Shown piece by piece: positions 1-9,663 of a stretch of 64,000 nt of DNA. This DNA is from Halosaccharopolyspora lacisalsi. Lineage in GTDB: Bacteria > Actinomycetota > Actinomycetes > Mycobacteriales > Pseudonocardiaceae. Below the pieces are notes generated by a model. That model saw nothing but the letters and a program-made list of their open reading frames with translations. It was not told where the DNA came from and did not search any database. Numbering within the stretch: position 1 is the stretch's first letter; every line of letters starts with the position of its first letter. A program made the position numbers and the translations under genes. The stretch lies in NCBI RefSeq assembly GCF_014137975.1, contig NZ_JACGWZ010000006.1, positions 310,001 to 374,000 of the forward strand. The letters run 5' to 3'.

Positions 1-18
1 CAGGATGTCGGCAACGGG

Positions 19-843
19 ATGGGTGGAGTGCTCGCACGCCAGCGCCAGGAAGTGATCCTGGACGAAGTGCGCCGGACGGGAGCCGTCCAGGTCAGCGACC
101 TGGTGGTGCGACTCGGCGTCTCCGACATGACCATCAGGCGGGACCTGGACACGCTGGCCCATCGCGGCCTGGTGGAGAAGGTCTACGGCGGAGCCACCTC
201 GCTGGTGGGGCGCAGCACCGACGAGCCCGGTTTCGAGGCCAAGTCGGTGCGCCAGCTCGCCGAGAAGGAGGCGGTCGCGCGGGCCGCCGCGGCGATGGTG
301 CGTCCCGGCACCGCCATCGGACTCTCCGCCGGAACCACCACCTGGACCCTGGCGCGCCATCTCGACGACATACCGGACCTGACCGTGGTGACCAACTCGG
401 TGCGGGTCGCCGACGTGCTCCAGCAGCGTGGGCGTACCGACCGCACCGTGGTGCTGACCGGTGGAGTGCGCACGCCCTCCGACGCGCTGGTGGGCCCGGT
501 GGCGGTGCAGTCCCTGCGCACGTTGCATCTCGATCTGGTGTTCCTCGGTGTTCACGGGATGGCCGAGCGGGCGGGGTTCACCACCCCCAACCTCAACGAG
601 AGCGAGACGAACCGGGCGTTGGCCCAGGCGGCGAGCAGACTGGTGGTGCTGGCCGACCACGCCAAGTGGGCCACGGTGGGGATCTCCACCATCGCCGAAC
701 TGGGCGAGATCGACGTGCTGATCAGCGACGAGGGACTCTCCGCCGAGGCGCGTCGGGTGCTGACCGAGCACGTCGCCCAGCTCGACATCGCGCCGGTTCC
801 CGAGACCGAACCGACAGGTTCGGGGCAGGAGGGCACGCAGTGA
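19..843 (+). CDS. DeoR-family transcriptional regulator
   Basis: 274 residues. The N-terminal winged helix-turn-helix (about residues 8-60) has the DeoR signature with recognition segment VSDMTIRRDLDTL. It is followed by a DeoR sensor domain of the sugar-phosphate-isomerase type (SAGTTTWTLARHL, then GGVRTPSDALVGP). These proteins usually repress sugar-catabolic operons and are released by a phosphorylated sugar. The stop codon overlaps the GTG of galT, so the two are translationally coupled and the likely targets are galactose genes (inference). The ATG at 19 is used; a GTG at 28 is possible, and the promoter lies outside the window. Confidence 0.9.
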   Translation: MGGVLARQRQEVILDEVRRTGAVQVSDLVVRLGVSDMTIRRDLDTLAHRGLVEKVYGGATSLVGRSTDEPGFEAKSVRQLAEKEAVARAAAAMVRPGTAIGLSAGTTTWTLARHLDDIPDLTVVTNSVRVADVLQQRGRTDRTVVLTGGVRTPSDALVGPVAVQSLRTLHLDLVFLGVHGMAERAGFTTPNLNESETNRALAQAASRLVVLADHAKWATVGISTIAELGEIDVLISDEGLSAEARRVLTEHVAQLDIAPVPETEPTGSGQEGTQ

Positions 844-1922
844 GACGGACCGCGCGAACCCTGGCCGACGGCCGGGAGATCATCTACTTCGACACGGATC
901 CGGCCGCCCTCCCGAGAGAGGCCGAGGACACCAGGGGCCTGCCCGAGCAGGCACCCGCCTCGGAGATGCGCCGGGATCCGCTCACCGGGGAATGGGTCGC
1001 ACTGGCCGCGCATCGCCAGTCGCGTACCTACAAACCACCGGCAGATCTGTGCCCGCTGTGCCCGAGCGGTCCGCAGCGGCCCAGCGAGATTCCGGAGTCC
1101 GACTACGACGTGGTCGTGTTCGAGAACCGCTTCCCCTCCTTCGCCCAGGGCGTCGAGGTCGACTCGGGCACGGTCCCGGGGATGCCGATGGTGCCCTCGG
1201 CGCCCGCGCGGGGACGCTGTGAGGTCGTGTGCTTCACACCGGAGCACAACACCTCCTTCGGCGAGCTCAGCCGTGCGCGGGTGCGCACGGTGGTCGACGC
1301 CTGGGCCGACCGCACGGAGGCGTTGGGGCGCACTCCGGGCGTGGAACAGGTCTTCTGCTTCGAGAACCGCGGCGAGGAGATCGGGGTCACGCTGCACCAC
1401 CCGCACGGGCAGATCTACGGATACCCGTTCGTGACTCCCCGGACCGAACGGATGTTGGAGGTCGCCGAGGCCTACCGCGCCGAGCACGGCAGGCACGTCT
1501 TCGGTGACGTGATCGCCGCCGAGCGTTCCTCCGGGGAGCGGGTACTCGTGGACTCCGAGCACTGGACGGCGTTCGTGCCCGCGGCCGCGCGCTGGCCGGT
1601 GGAGGTGCAGCTGGCCCCGCGTCGCCAGGTTCCCGGCATCCCGGCCCTGACAGAGGCCGAACGCGACGACTTCGCGGCCACCTACCTGGAAGTGCTGCGT
1701 CGCCTCGACGGGCTCTACGGACGTCCGCTGCCCTACATCGCGGCGTGGCACCAGGCTCCGGTACGAACCGACCACGACCTGTCCTGGCTGCATCTGCAGG
1801 TGTTCTCCCCGATGCGCTCGGCCGACAAGCTCAAGTACCTGGCCGGTTCGGAGTCGGGCATGGCCGTGTGGATCAACGACGTGACTCCCGAGCGGATCGC
1901 CGCCACGCTCCGGGAGAGCTGA
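840..1922 (+). CDS. galT: Galactose-1-phosphate uridylyltransferase
   Basis: 360 residues, a normal GalT length. Transfers UMP from UDP-glucose to galactose 1-phosphate in the Leloir pathway. The catalytic histidine-triad motif HHPHGQIYGYP is present, as is a cysteine pair (LCPLCPSG) typical of the zinc site. The start is the GTG at 840, which overlaps the TGA of the upstream DeoR gene (GTGA); the longer reading frame from 666 only shadows that gene. No galactokinase follows, although galK usually completes this operon in actinomycetes; the next gene is a protease after 154 bases. Confidence 0.93.
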   Translation: MRRTARTLADGREIIYFDTDPAALPREAEDTRGLPEQAPASEMRRDPLTGEWVALAAHRQSRTYKPPADLCPLCPSGPQRPSEIPESDYDVVVFENRFPSFAQGVEVDSGTVPGMPMVPSAPARGRCEVVCFTPEHNTSFGELSRARVRTVVDAWADRTEALGRTPGVEQVFCFENRGEEIGVTLHHPHGQIYGYPFVTPRTERMLEVAEAYRAEHGRHVFGDVIAAERSSGERVLVDSEHWTAFVPAAARWPVEVQLAPRRQVPGIPALTEAERDDFAATYLEVLRRLDGLYGRPLPYIAAWHQAPVRTDHDLSWLHLQVFSPMRSADKLKYLAGSESGMAVWINDVTPERIAATLRES

Positions 1923-2036
1923 AAAGCACTCGATGGTGTGACAGTGTTCCTGGTGGGGAGTAATCCGATGGGAGGATGGTGTCGCGGATGGTGACATCGT
2001 CCACACCACGGACGGAACTGTCTCTCCACAGGTTGA

Positions 2037-2055
2037 TCTCAGGCGGCTCTCAGCT
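2037..2055 (+). promoter_or_regulatory. MprA-box-like direct repeat upstream of the HtrA protease
   Basis: Two 8-base direct repeats, TCTCAGGC (2037-2044) and TCTCAGCT (2048-2055), are three bases apart, so they recur every 11 bases on one helix face. They end 21 bases before the protease start. In M. tuberculosis the response regulator MprA binds loosely conserved 8-bp direct repeats 2-3 bp apart and controls pepD (known, from memory). The assignment here is by analogy; no mprAB pair is in the window. Confidence 0.5.
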
Positions 2056-2076
2056 CGATGACGCAGAGTGGAGACC

Positions 2077-3672
<1,596 letters not shown>

Positions 3673-3760
3673 CGCGATCGCGCGGAGCGGAGACTTCCAT
3701 GATGTCGGGAACCACGCAGTCGGTACGCCGGTGCAACATCCTGAAAGGATTCCTAAGAGC

Positions 3761-4369
3761 ATGATCGCAGGACAGGGCAGCGTCATACCGCACCGTGTCG
3801 GGGGGACGGAGGAAATCGACGAGTCACTGGATCTGAACGCGGACACGTTGGCGGCTACGGTAACCGGCATGGAACGCAGCGCGCAGAGGTTGGGGCGGGC
3901 TCTCGTGGTCGTGGTGGACGACAGAGTCGCGCAGAGCGAGCAGGAAGACAGCATCGGGCCGCTCGTGACGGAGTTGTTGGAGGAGGCCGGGTTCATCGTC
4001 GACGGCACCGTCGCGGTGGCCGGGGAGACGGTCGAGATCCGTAACGCGCTGAACACCGCCGTGATCGGTGGTGTGGACGTGGTCATCACGGTGGGCGGGA
4101 CCGGCGTCTCCCCCCGCGACGTCACGCCCGACGCGACATCCGGCGTGCTGGACCGTCCGGTGCCCGGTATCGCCGAGGCGTTGCGGGCCTCCGGGTTGGC
4201 CGCGGGAGCTGTCGACGCGGGGGTCTCGCGGGGACTCGTGGGAGTGTCCGGAAGCACCCTGGTGGTCAACCTCGCGGGTTCGCGGGCGGCCGTGCGGGAC
4301 GGCATGGCCACGCTGACCCCGCTGGTCGCGCACGTCATCGAGCAGCTTTCGGGGCTCGACGCGGTCTGA
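3761..4369 (+). CDS. moaB2: MoaB/MogA-type molybdopterin-binding protein
   Basis: About 202 residues from the ATG at 3761. The MoaB/MogA fold is recognised from ALVVVVDDR, the molybdopterin-binding stretch TVGGTGVSPRDVTPDAT and GVSGSTLVVNLAGSR. Such proteins adenylylate or bind molybdopterin during molybdenum-cofactor synthesis. The start is uncertain: ATG 3761 has AAAGGA at 3744-3749, GTG 3731 is further upstream, and ATG 3869 lies just before the conserved core. The N-terminal 35 residues are unlike the family. It follows pepD by 88 bases on the same strand and ends in a strong terminator. Confidence 0.87.
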   Translation: MIAGQGSVIPHRVGGTEEIDESLDLNADTLAATVTGMERSAQRLGRALVVVVDDRVAQSEQEDSIGPLVTELLEEAGFIVDGTVAVAGETVEIRNALNTAVIGGVDVVITVGGTGVSPRDVTPDATSGVLDRPVPGIAEALRASGLAAGAVDAGVSRGLVGVSGSTLVVNLAGSRAAVRDGMATLTPLVAHVIEQLSGLDAV

Positions 4370-4384
4370 GGCTCTCGCTTCGCC

Positions 4385-4427
4385 GGCGGGCGGTGGTGAC
4401 CGTTACAGGCACCGCCGCCCGCCTTTT
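4385..4427 (+). terminator. Rho-independent-like terminator after moaB
   Basis: A 14-bp stem (4385-4398 with 4410-4423, one T:G wobble) and an 11-base loop are followed by TTTT at 4424-4427. This separates moaB from the small gene downstream. Confidence 0.8.
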
Positions 4428-4445
4428 CGCGTCCGGGAGAGGAGC

Positions 4446-4625
4446 ATGGAGGGCGTGACGGATTCTCGAAACGGCGGTGACCGCTCCGAGCGGGCGCGTG
4501 CCCGCAGACTCGCCGACGTGTTCGGCGCCGTGCTGCCGGAAACGACCTCGGACGAGCGCGTCACCGACTCGGCGGCGGACAGCGAGCGTTGGTACCGGGA
4601 GAACCGGCCTCCCCACCACGAGTGA
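4446..4625 (+). CDS. Small conserved hypothetical protein (59 residues)
   Basis: A 59-residue ORF with GAGAGGAG ahead of ATG 4446 and strongly G/C-ending codons like its neighbours. The protein is very charged (RSERARARRLADVFG near the start) and ends WYRENRPPHHE. I recall similar short proteins beside moaB in Pseudonocardiales, but no function is known to me. It ends 10 bases from the convergent stop codon of the SAF-domain gene. Confidence 0.65.
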   Translation: MEGVTDSRNGGDRSERARARRLADVFGAVLPETTSDERVTDSAADSERWYRENRPPHHE

Positions 4626-4634
4626 GGGATCCTT

Positions 4635-5327
4635 TCAACGCAGAGTCACGGTCACCGAGCTCGTCAGCGCGGCGGACGCGACGATGGGCGCTCGTTGTCG
4701 CGGCAGGCCCACCACCACGAGTCTGCCGTCGTCCCCTCGCTCCTCGGGCGGGCGTACCGCGATGACCGGTGCACGTTCGGCGAGCACTTCCGCCTCGTCG
4801 GACCGGGAGGCGGCGATGACGTCGACTCGTCTGCCCGGATACAGCAGCTCGGCCACGGCCGGGTCGGAGAGGCGGATCGGCACCGCGGCGCGGGCCTCGT
4901 TCCCGACGGTGATCGCGGCCAGCGCCGCGTCCACCAGCCGCACGTCGGTGATCGTCGCGCCGCGCCGGGCCGGACCCGCCAGCACTCGGCCCCGCACGTC
5001 GGACGGTTCCCGCAGGGCGTCGTCGGGCACCACGGCGGAAGGGACCCGGCGGACGGAGACGTCCTCGGGGCTCAGCGAGCTTCCGGCGGTGAGGTCGTGC
5101 TCGGCCACCAGCACCGGTTCCCGGTCCGCGGCCGGACCGTACGAGCGCAGCGCGAGGGCGCAGGCCAACAGCAGCAGCACCGTCGCCGCGATCCGGCGCA
5201 GGAGCAGCGTCGTGTTCCCGCTGCCGCGGTGGAGCAGCGCACGCACCCGATCACCGGGTGTGGCGCCGAGCCGCCTCGAATGCCGCGTGCCGACCATGAC
5301 AGTCCCCACTTCGTTCGGATTCGTCAC
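4635..5327 (-). CDS. SAF-domain protein (CpaB/RcpC-like), membrane anchored
   Basis: 230 residues. A basic N-terminus is followed by one transmembrane helix (about 43-61, RIAATVLLLLACALALRSYG) and a SAF domain (about 70-135: VLVAEHDLTAGSSLSPEDV, then VRGRVLAGPARRGATITDVR). SAF proteins of this shape resemble the Flp-pilus protein CpaB, but no pilus genes are nearby, so the role is open. The start could be GTG 5327 or ATG 5297 (a GTGGGG run lies about 6 bases before it). In M. tuberculosis mscL follows moaB2 (from memory); no mscL is present here. Confidence 0.8.
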   Translation of the reverse strand: MTNPNEVGTVMVGTRHSRRLGATPGDRVRALLHRGSGNTTLLLRRIAATVLLLLACALALRSYGPAADREPVLVAEHDLTAGSSLSPEDVSVRRVPSAVVPDDALREPSDVRGRVLAGPARRGATITDVRLVDAALAAITVGNEARAAVPIRLSDPAVAELLYPGRRVDVIAASRSDEAEVLAERAPVIAVRPPEERGDDGRLVVVGLPRQRAPIVASAALTSSVTVTLR

Positions 5328-5416
5328 CTGATCCGAATGTAGAGCGGGTCAACCATGATCGAGCAGCTTGTGTTCCGAACCTGTGGACAGCCTCGGGGGC
5401 TGTGGACGACTCTCGC

Positions 5417-5779
5417 TCAGGAAGCCGTCGAGGCGGTCGTCGCCTGGGAACCGGAGTTCGACGAGGAGCCGGAGTCCGACGAGCTCGAGCCGTTCGACGA
5501 GGAGTCCGAGGAGGACCCCGACGAGTCGGAGCCGCCCGACTCGGACGAGCCGTTCGACGAGCTCGTCTGGCCGGAGGAACCGGACTCGCTGGAGGAGGAG
5601 CTGGACCGGCTGTCGTTGCGGTAGAAGCCGCTGCCCTTGAACACGATGCCCACGGCGGAGAACAGCTTGCGAAGCAGGCCGGCGCACTGCGGGCATTCGG
5701 TCAGCGAGTCCTCGCTGAAGGACTGCACTGCTTCGAAGTTGTGCCCGCATTCCTTGCAGGCGTACTGATAGGTGGGCAC
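5417..5779 (-). CDS. ruc: FmdB-type zinc-ribbon protein with disordered tail; probable Ruc heat-shock chaperone
   Basis: 120 residues. The start is GTG 5779, fixed by GGAGGT about 8 bases upstream and by the family N-terminus (first residues MPTYQYACKECG). Four cysteines in two CxxC pairs (C8, C11, C29, C32) form a zinc ribbon. Residues 57-120 are almost only Ser, Gly, Asn, Asp and Thr, an intrinsically disordered tail. M. tuberculosis Rv0991c (Ruc) has the same design and is a heat-induced, redox-regulated chaperone (established, from memory). A perfect CIRCE element 57 bases upstream supports HrcA heat-shock control here. The gene lies next to the 5-formyl-THF ligase gene, as in M. tuberculosis. 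Confidence 0.88.
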   Translation of the reverse strand: MPTYQYACKECGHNFEAVQSFSEDSLTECPQCAGLLRKLFSAVGIVFKGSGFYRNDSRSSSSSSESGSSGQTSSSNGSSESGGSDSSGSSSDSSSNGSSSSDSGSSSNSGSQATTASTAS

Positions 5780-5835
5780 GGCCGTCAACCTCCGGGTAGA
5801 CCATCGGCGTTCGTGGTGACGCCGATCGCGAAGCA

Positions 5836-5862
5836 TTGGCACTCGTACTACATGAGTGCCAA
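5836..5862 (-). promoter_or_regulatory. CIRCE element (HrcA operator)
   Basis: TTGGCACTC (5836-5844), a 9-base spacer and GAGTGCCAA (5854-5862): a perfect inverted repeat with the exact 9-N9-9 geometry of CIRCE (consensus TTAGCACTC-N9-GAGTGCTAA). It lies 57 bases upstream of the ruc/fmdB start, where HrcA repression would act. Confidence 0.9.
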
Positions 5863-5907
5863 CACGATAATGCGTCAAACAAGATGCCCGGTGCAAACAG
5901 TGCTAGG

Positions 5908-6504
5908 TCACAGGGGCAGCGTGACGACCCCCCGGCCCGGGGTGAGTACGGCGTTCATTCGCACGTCATGAGCTTCGCCGGGTAGGTCCGTAACGAACTC
6001 GTTATCGTCGACTACGCCGACGAGCCGTGCCCGGGGGTGAGCCAGTGGCAGTGACCGATCGTAGTGGCCGGCGCCGCGTCCCAGTCGAACCCCCCTGCCG
6101 TCCACCGCGAGAGCGGGGACGAACACCACATCGGCGTCGCCGACGGCATGCTCCCCGAGTCGTGTCCCGACCGGTTCGCGCAGGCCGTAACCGGCCGGAC
6201 GCAGCGAGTCGGCACCGGTGTACTCGGCCCACTGCAGCGGCTGCGCACCGACCACGATCGGCAGCAGCACGCGGCGGCCGTGCTCGCGAAGTCCGTCGAA
6301 CAGGGCCAGCGTGCCGGGTTCGGAGCCGATCGGGACGTAGCCGCACACGGTTTCCGCGCCGAGGTCGGCGATGTACTTCGACGCCGCCGCGGCCAGCCGG
6401 CTCGCCTGCCACGAGTGCGTGGCCTCGGTGAGCGAGGAGCGATCGGCCAACAGGCGGGTGCGCCACTGCTTCTTGAGGGCGCCGTCTTCTGCGGAGAGCG
6501 TCAC
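5908..6504 (-). CDS. 5-formyltetrahydrofolate cyclo-ligase
   Basis: 198 residues from GTG 6504. Converts 5-formyl-THF to 5,10-methenyl-THF with ATP. Family motifs: KKQWRTRLLADR near the N-terminus, YVPIGSEPGTL, DVVFVPALAVDGRGVRLGRG and GAGHYDR. The start is chosen because the family N-terminus begins here and because TACTCT (6517-6512 on the minus strand) sits 7 bases before it, which fits a leaderless mRNA; earlier in-frame codons encode an unrelated extension. Divergent from galU, as in M. tuberculosis Rv0992c/Rv0993. Confidence 0.92.
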   Translation of the reverse strand: MTLSAEDGALKKQWRTRLLADRSSLTEATHSWQASRLAAAASKYIADLGAETVCGYVPIGSEPGTLALFDGLREHGRRVLLPIVVGAQPLQWAEYTGADSLRPAGYGLREPVGTRLGEHAVGDADVVFVPALAVDGRGVRLGRGAGHYDRSLPLAHPRARLVGVVDDNEFVTDLPGEAHDVRMNAVLTPGRGVVTLPL

Positions 6505-6542
6505 AAAGACGAGAGTAGTCGTTATCGCTAGGCTCGCGAACC

Positions 6543-7448
6543 ATGAGTAGCCCAACGAACAAGGCAAGGACCACTCTGAAAACCGCTATTGTGCCTGCCG
6601 CAGGCTTGGGAACCCGTTTTCTGCCGACCACCAAGTCCGTTCCCAAGGAGTTGCTGCCCGTGGTCGACACCCCGGGCATCGAACTGGTGGCCTCCGAGGC
6701 CTCCGAGGCGGGAGCGAGCCGGTTGGTCATCGTCACGTCACCGGACAAGCAGGCCGTCACCCGTTACTTCGAGACCCAGCCGGAGCTGGAGAAGACGCTG
6801 GAGGAGCGCGGCAAGGACGAACTGCTGCGCAAGGTCCGCCACGGGCCCTCGCTGATCGACGCGGAGACGGCGATCCAGGAGAACGCGCTGGGACTGGGCC
6901 ACGCGGTCGGTTGCGCGAAGGCGAACCTCGACGCCGATGACGACGCGGTCGCGGTGTTGCTGCCGGACGACCTGGTACTGCCGCGGGGGGTGCTCTCCCG
7001 CATGGAGGAAGTGCGTGCTCGTTACGGCGGCAGCGTGCTGTGCGCCTTCGACGTTCCGGAGGACCAGACGCGTTCCTACGGCGTGTTCGAGGTCTCCGAC
7101 ACCGACGCCGACGACATCAAGCGCGTCCACGGGATGGTCGAGAAGCCCGCACCGGAGGACGCCCCCTCCAACCTGGCCGCCGCCGGGCGCTACGTGCTGG
7201 ACCGGGAGGTGTTCGACGCGCTGGAGCGAATCGAACCGGGTGCCGGGGGTGAACTGCAACTCACCGATGCCGTAGCGTTGTTGATCTCGGAGGGTCACCC
7301 CGTGCACGTCGTGGTGCACCGGGGGTTGCGACACGATCTGGGTAATCCGGGTGGGTTCCTGAAAGCCGCTGTGGACTTCGCGTTGGAGGATCCCGAGTAT
7401 GGTTCCTCTCTACGGGACTGGCTCGATCAGCGTTTGCGCGGGAGCTGA
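6543..7448 (+). CDS. galU: UTP-glucose-1-phosphate uridylyltransferase
   Basis: 301 residues. Makes UDP-glucose for cell-wall, trehalose and exopolysaccharide synthesis and supplies the co-substrate of GalT. The nucleotide-binding signature PAAGLGTRFLPTTKSVPKE is at residues 18-36; further family blocks are VVDTPGIELVASEA, VLLPDDLVLP and VEKPAPEDAPSNLAAAGRYV. TAGGCT lies at 6529-6534, eight bases before the ATG, with no Shine-Dalgarno sequence, so the mRNA is probably leaderless or nearly so. Only 38 bases separate it from the divergent cyclo-ligase. Confidence 0.95.
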   Translation: MSSPTNKARTTLKTAIVPAAGLGTRFLPTTKSVPKELLPVVDTPGIELVASEASEAGASRLVIVTSPDKQAVTRYFETQPELEKTLEERGKDELLRKVRHGPSLIDAETAIQENALGLGHAVGCAKANLDADDDAVAVLLPDDLVLPRGVLSRMEEVRARYGGSVLCAFDVPEDQTRSYGVFEVSDTDADDIKRVHGMVEKPAPEDAPSNLAAAGRYVLDREVFDALERIEPGAGGELQLTDAVALLISEGHPVHVVVHRGLRHDLGNPGGFLKAAVDFALEDPEYGSSLRDWLDQRLRGS

Positions 7449-7496
7449 CGCCGGTCCCCAGAGGTGTGCCGTGCGTCGCGGAAGAGGTCGACAGCC

Positions 7497-8714
7497 ATGA
7501 GGTCAGTGGACGAGCAGCTCGCACGCGTTCTCGCCACGGGGGTACGGCCGTCTCCGGTGCGCGTGGCGATCTCCGAGGCGCAGGGACTGCTGTGCGCGGA
7601 AGAGGTCGTCGCCGAACAAGCGCTTCCCGGGTTCGACCAAGCCGCCGTGGACGGTTACGCGGTGCGCAGCGTCGATGTCCAGCACGCGGACGAGGAGGCG
7701 GCCACGCTTCCCGTAGTCGGTGAGATTCCCGCGGGTTCGCGGCAGCCGCGCCGCCTGCAACCGGGTCAGGCGGTCCACGTGGTCACCGATGCGCCGTTGC
7801 CCACGTTGGCCGACGCGGTGGTGCCGCTGGAGTACACCGATCAGCATCCGGCCAAGGTCACGGTGCGTCGCTCGGTCCCCTCCGCGGCGTTCGTGCGGCG
7901 TACCGGTGAGGACGTGCGGACGGGGGACGTGGTGGTGCGACGGGGCACGTTCATCGCGGCCGCCCAGGTCGGCCTGCTGGCCGCCGTCGGCCGCACCAAG
8001 GTGCTGGTGCATCCCCGACCGCGGATCTCGCTGATCTCGGTCGGTGACGAGCTCGTCGACACGGACCGCTCCCCGGGGCAGGGGCAGGTCTACGACGTCA
8101 ACTCCTACGCGCTCAGTGCCGCGGCCAGGGAGGCCGGGGCGGAGGTGACCCGCGTCGGCGTCGTCGGTTCCGATTCCAGGCGGTTACGGGAGGTGATCGA
8201 AGGGCGGCTGCTGCTGTCCGAGATCGTGGTGATCACCGGGGCGGCCGGTGGGTCGGCCGGTGCCGAGCTGCGCTCCTCCCTGTCCGACCTGGGCGATCTC
8301 GACGTGACGCGGGTGGCGATGCATCCCGGGTCGGTGCAGGGCTTCGGCAAGCTCGGTCCGGACAAGGTGCCCACCTTCCTGTTGCCTGGCAACCCGGTCA
8401 GCGCCTTGATCGTCTTCGAGGTGCTGGTGCGGCCGCTCATCCGTTCGGCGCTGGGCAAGACCAGTCCGCACCGGCGCAGCATCCCGGCCGAACTCGTTTC
8501 GCCGGTCGAGTCGGCGTCCGGGCGACGCGGGTTCCTGCGTGGCCGACTGCTGCGTGATTCGGACAGCGGTTCCTACTTGGTCGATCCCGTGACCTCGGCG
8601 GGGGCGCTGGCCTCGCTGTCCGAGGCCAACTGCCTGGTGGTCGTCGACGAGAACGTCACCGAGGCCGCCGCCGGTACGGCCGTGCGGGTGAGCTTCCTGT
8701 CGCAGCGGGTCTGA
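7497..8714 (+). CDS. moeA: Molybdopterin molybdenumtransferase (MoeA-type)
   Basis: 405 residues from ATG 7497 (GAGG upstream). Inserts molybdate into adenylylated molybdopterin. Domains follow MoeA order: RSVDEQLARVLATG start, LPGFDQAAVDGYAVR, then the MoaB-like domain with RISLISVGDELVD and LLPGNPVSALIVFEVLVRP. The usual GGVSVG-type loop is changed to TGAAGGSAGAELRSSLSDLG, which may lower or alter activity; M. tuberculosis has several moeA paralogues. It follows galU by 48 bases and is probably cotranscribed with rimJ. Confidence 0.9.
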   Translation: MRSVDEQLARVLATGVRPSPVRVAISEAQGLLCAEEVVAEQALPGFDQAAVDGYAVRSVDVQHADEEAATLPVVGEIPAGSRQPRRLQPGQAVHVVTDAPLPTLADAVVPLEYTDQHPAKVTVRRSVPSAAFVRRTGEDVRTGDVVVRRGTFIAAAQVGLLAAVGRTKVLVHPRPRISLISVGDELVDTDRSPGQGQVYDVNSYALSAAAREAGAEVTRVGVVGSDSRRLREVIEGRLLLSEIVVITGAAGGSAGAELRSSLSDLGDLDVTRVAMHPGSVQGFGKLGPDKVPTFLLPGNPVSALIVFEVLVRPLIRSALGKTSPHRRSIPAELVSPVESASGRRGFLRGRLLRDSDSGSYLVDPVTSAGALASLSEANCLVVVDENVTEAAAGTAVRVSFLSQRV

Positions 8715-8725
8715 CGGGGTGCGCG

Positions 8726-9394
8726 ATGGACGGCTTCGAGTCCCGGACCGCTCGTCATCCCGGTCGCCATCCGGGGTGGCCGGCCCGTCCGGGGCCGTTG
8801 GTGACCACCGCCGGTGAGGTCGCGCTCCGTCCGCCACGGCTGCGTGACGGTTCGGCGTGGAGCGAGATCCGGTTGCGGGACCGCGCCTACCTGCAGAGGT
8901 GGGAACCGACCTCGTCCGGTGACTGGGAGGAGCGCAACTCCGCGCTGGCCTGGCCGGGGCAGTGGAGCGCGCTGCGTGGGATGGGCCGTAGCGGTCAGGC
9001 GCTGCCGTTCGCGATCACCGTCGACGGCCGGTTCGCCGGTCAGCTCACGGTCGGCAACATCATCCGTGGCGCCCTTTGCTCGGCGTGGCTCGGATACTGG
9101 GTGACGGAGCAGCTGGCCGGCCGGGGAGCGGCCACCGCGGCCGTGGCTCTCGCCGTCGACCACTGCTTCGGCCCGGTGGGGCTGCATCGCCTGGAGGCCA
9201 CCGTCCGCCCGGAGAACACCCCCAGCCTGCGGGTGCTGGAGAAGTCGGGTTTCCGGTGCGAGGGGCTGTTCGAGCGGTACCTCGATGTGGCGGGGGCGTG
9301 GCGGGATCACTACGTCTACGGCCTGACGGTGGAGGACGTCCCGGAGGGTGCGGTCGCGCTCCTGCTCCGTACCGGGCGCATCAGCCGCCCGTGA
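8726..9394 (+). CDS. rimJ: RimJ/RimL-type GNAT N-acetyltransferase
   Basis: 222 residues. GNAT fold: LRPPRLRDGSAWSEIRLRD at the start of the domain, acetyl-CoA loop ERQ/LAGRGAATAAVALAVDH-like segment (about residues 128-148) and the RimJ hallmark LHRLEATVRPENTPSLRVLE. Members acetylate the N-terminal alanine of ribosomal protein S5 or act on other amines. It starts 12 bases after moeA. The order galU-moeA-rimJ-membrane protein equals Rv0993-Rv0996 of M. tuberculosis (from memory). Confidence 0.9.
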   Translation: MDGFESRTARHPGRHPGWPARPGPLVTTAGEVALRPPRLRDGSAWSEIRLRDRAYLQRWEPTSSGDWEERNSALAWPGQWSALRGMGRSGQALPFAITVDGRFAGQLTVGNIIRGALCSAWLGYWVTEQLAGRGAATAAVALAVDHCFGPVGLHRLEATVRPENTPSLRVLEKSGFRCEGLFERYLDVAGAWRDHYVYGLTVEDVPEGAVALLLRTGRISRP

Positions 9395-9663
9395 TCGGAC
9401 CTCTCGGGTTTACCTGATCGAGATATCCGTCACTCTTTCGTGGTCGGTGATCGAAGCGGTCGTTCGGTGGTACCGGTGTTCCGCGGACTCTCACCGAAGG
9501 TCACGCGGGTCTCGAGGAGTAGCGGATACCCCCGAACGGGGACTTTTCCGATGGAGCGGGAACGGTAACGCTTCGGCGTGGCTCCGAGACAGAAATGGCA
9601 GTGATGATTAGCGTGACGTTCGCAGGCGCGTGCTGCCGTGGCTTCAGGGGGAGGTGACGAGGC

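Noticed and set aside
5430-5610. GAC/GAG-rich plus-strand frame encoding a very acidic protein
   Set aside because: It is the complement of the Ser/Gly-rich tail of the ruc/fmdB gene, which has a ribosome-binding site and a conserved N-terminus.
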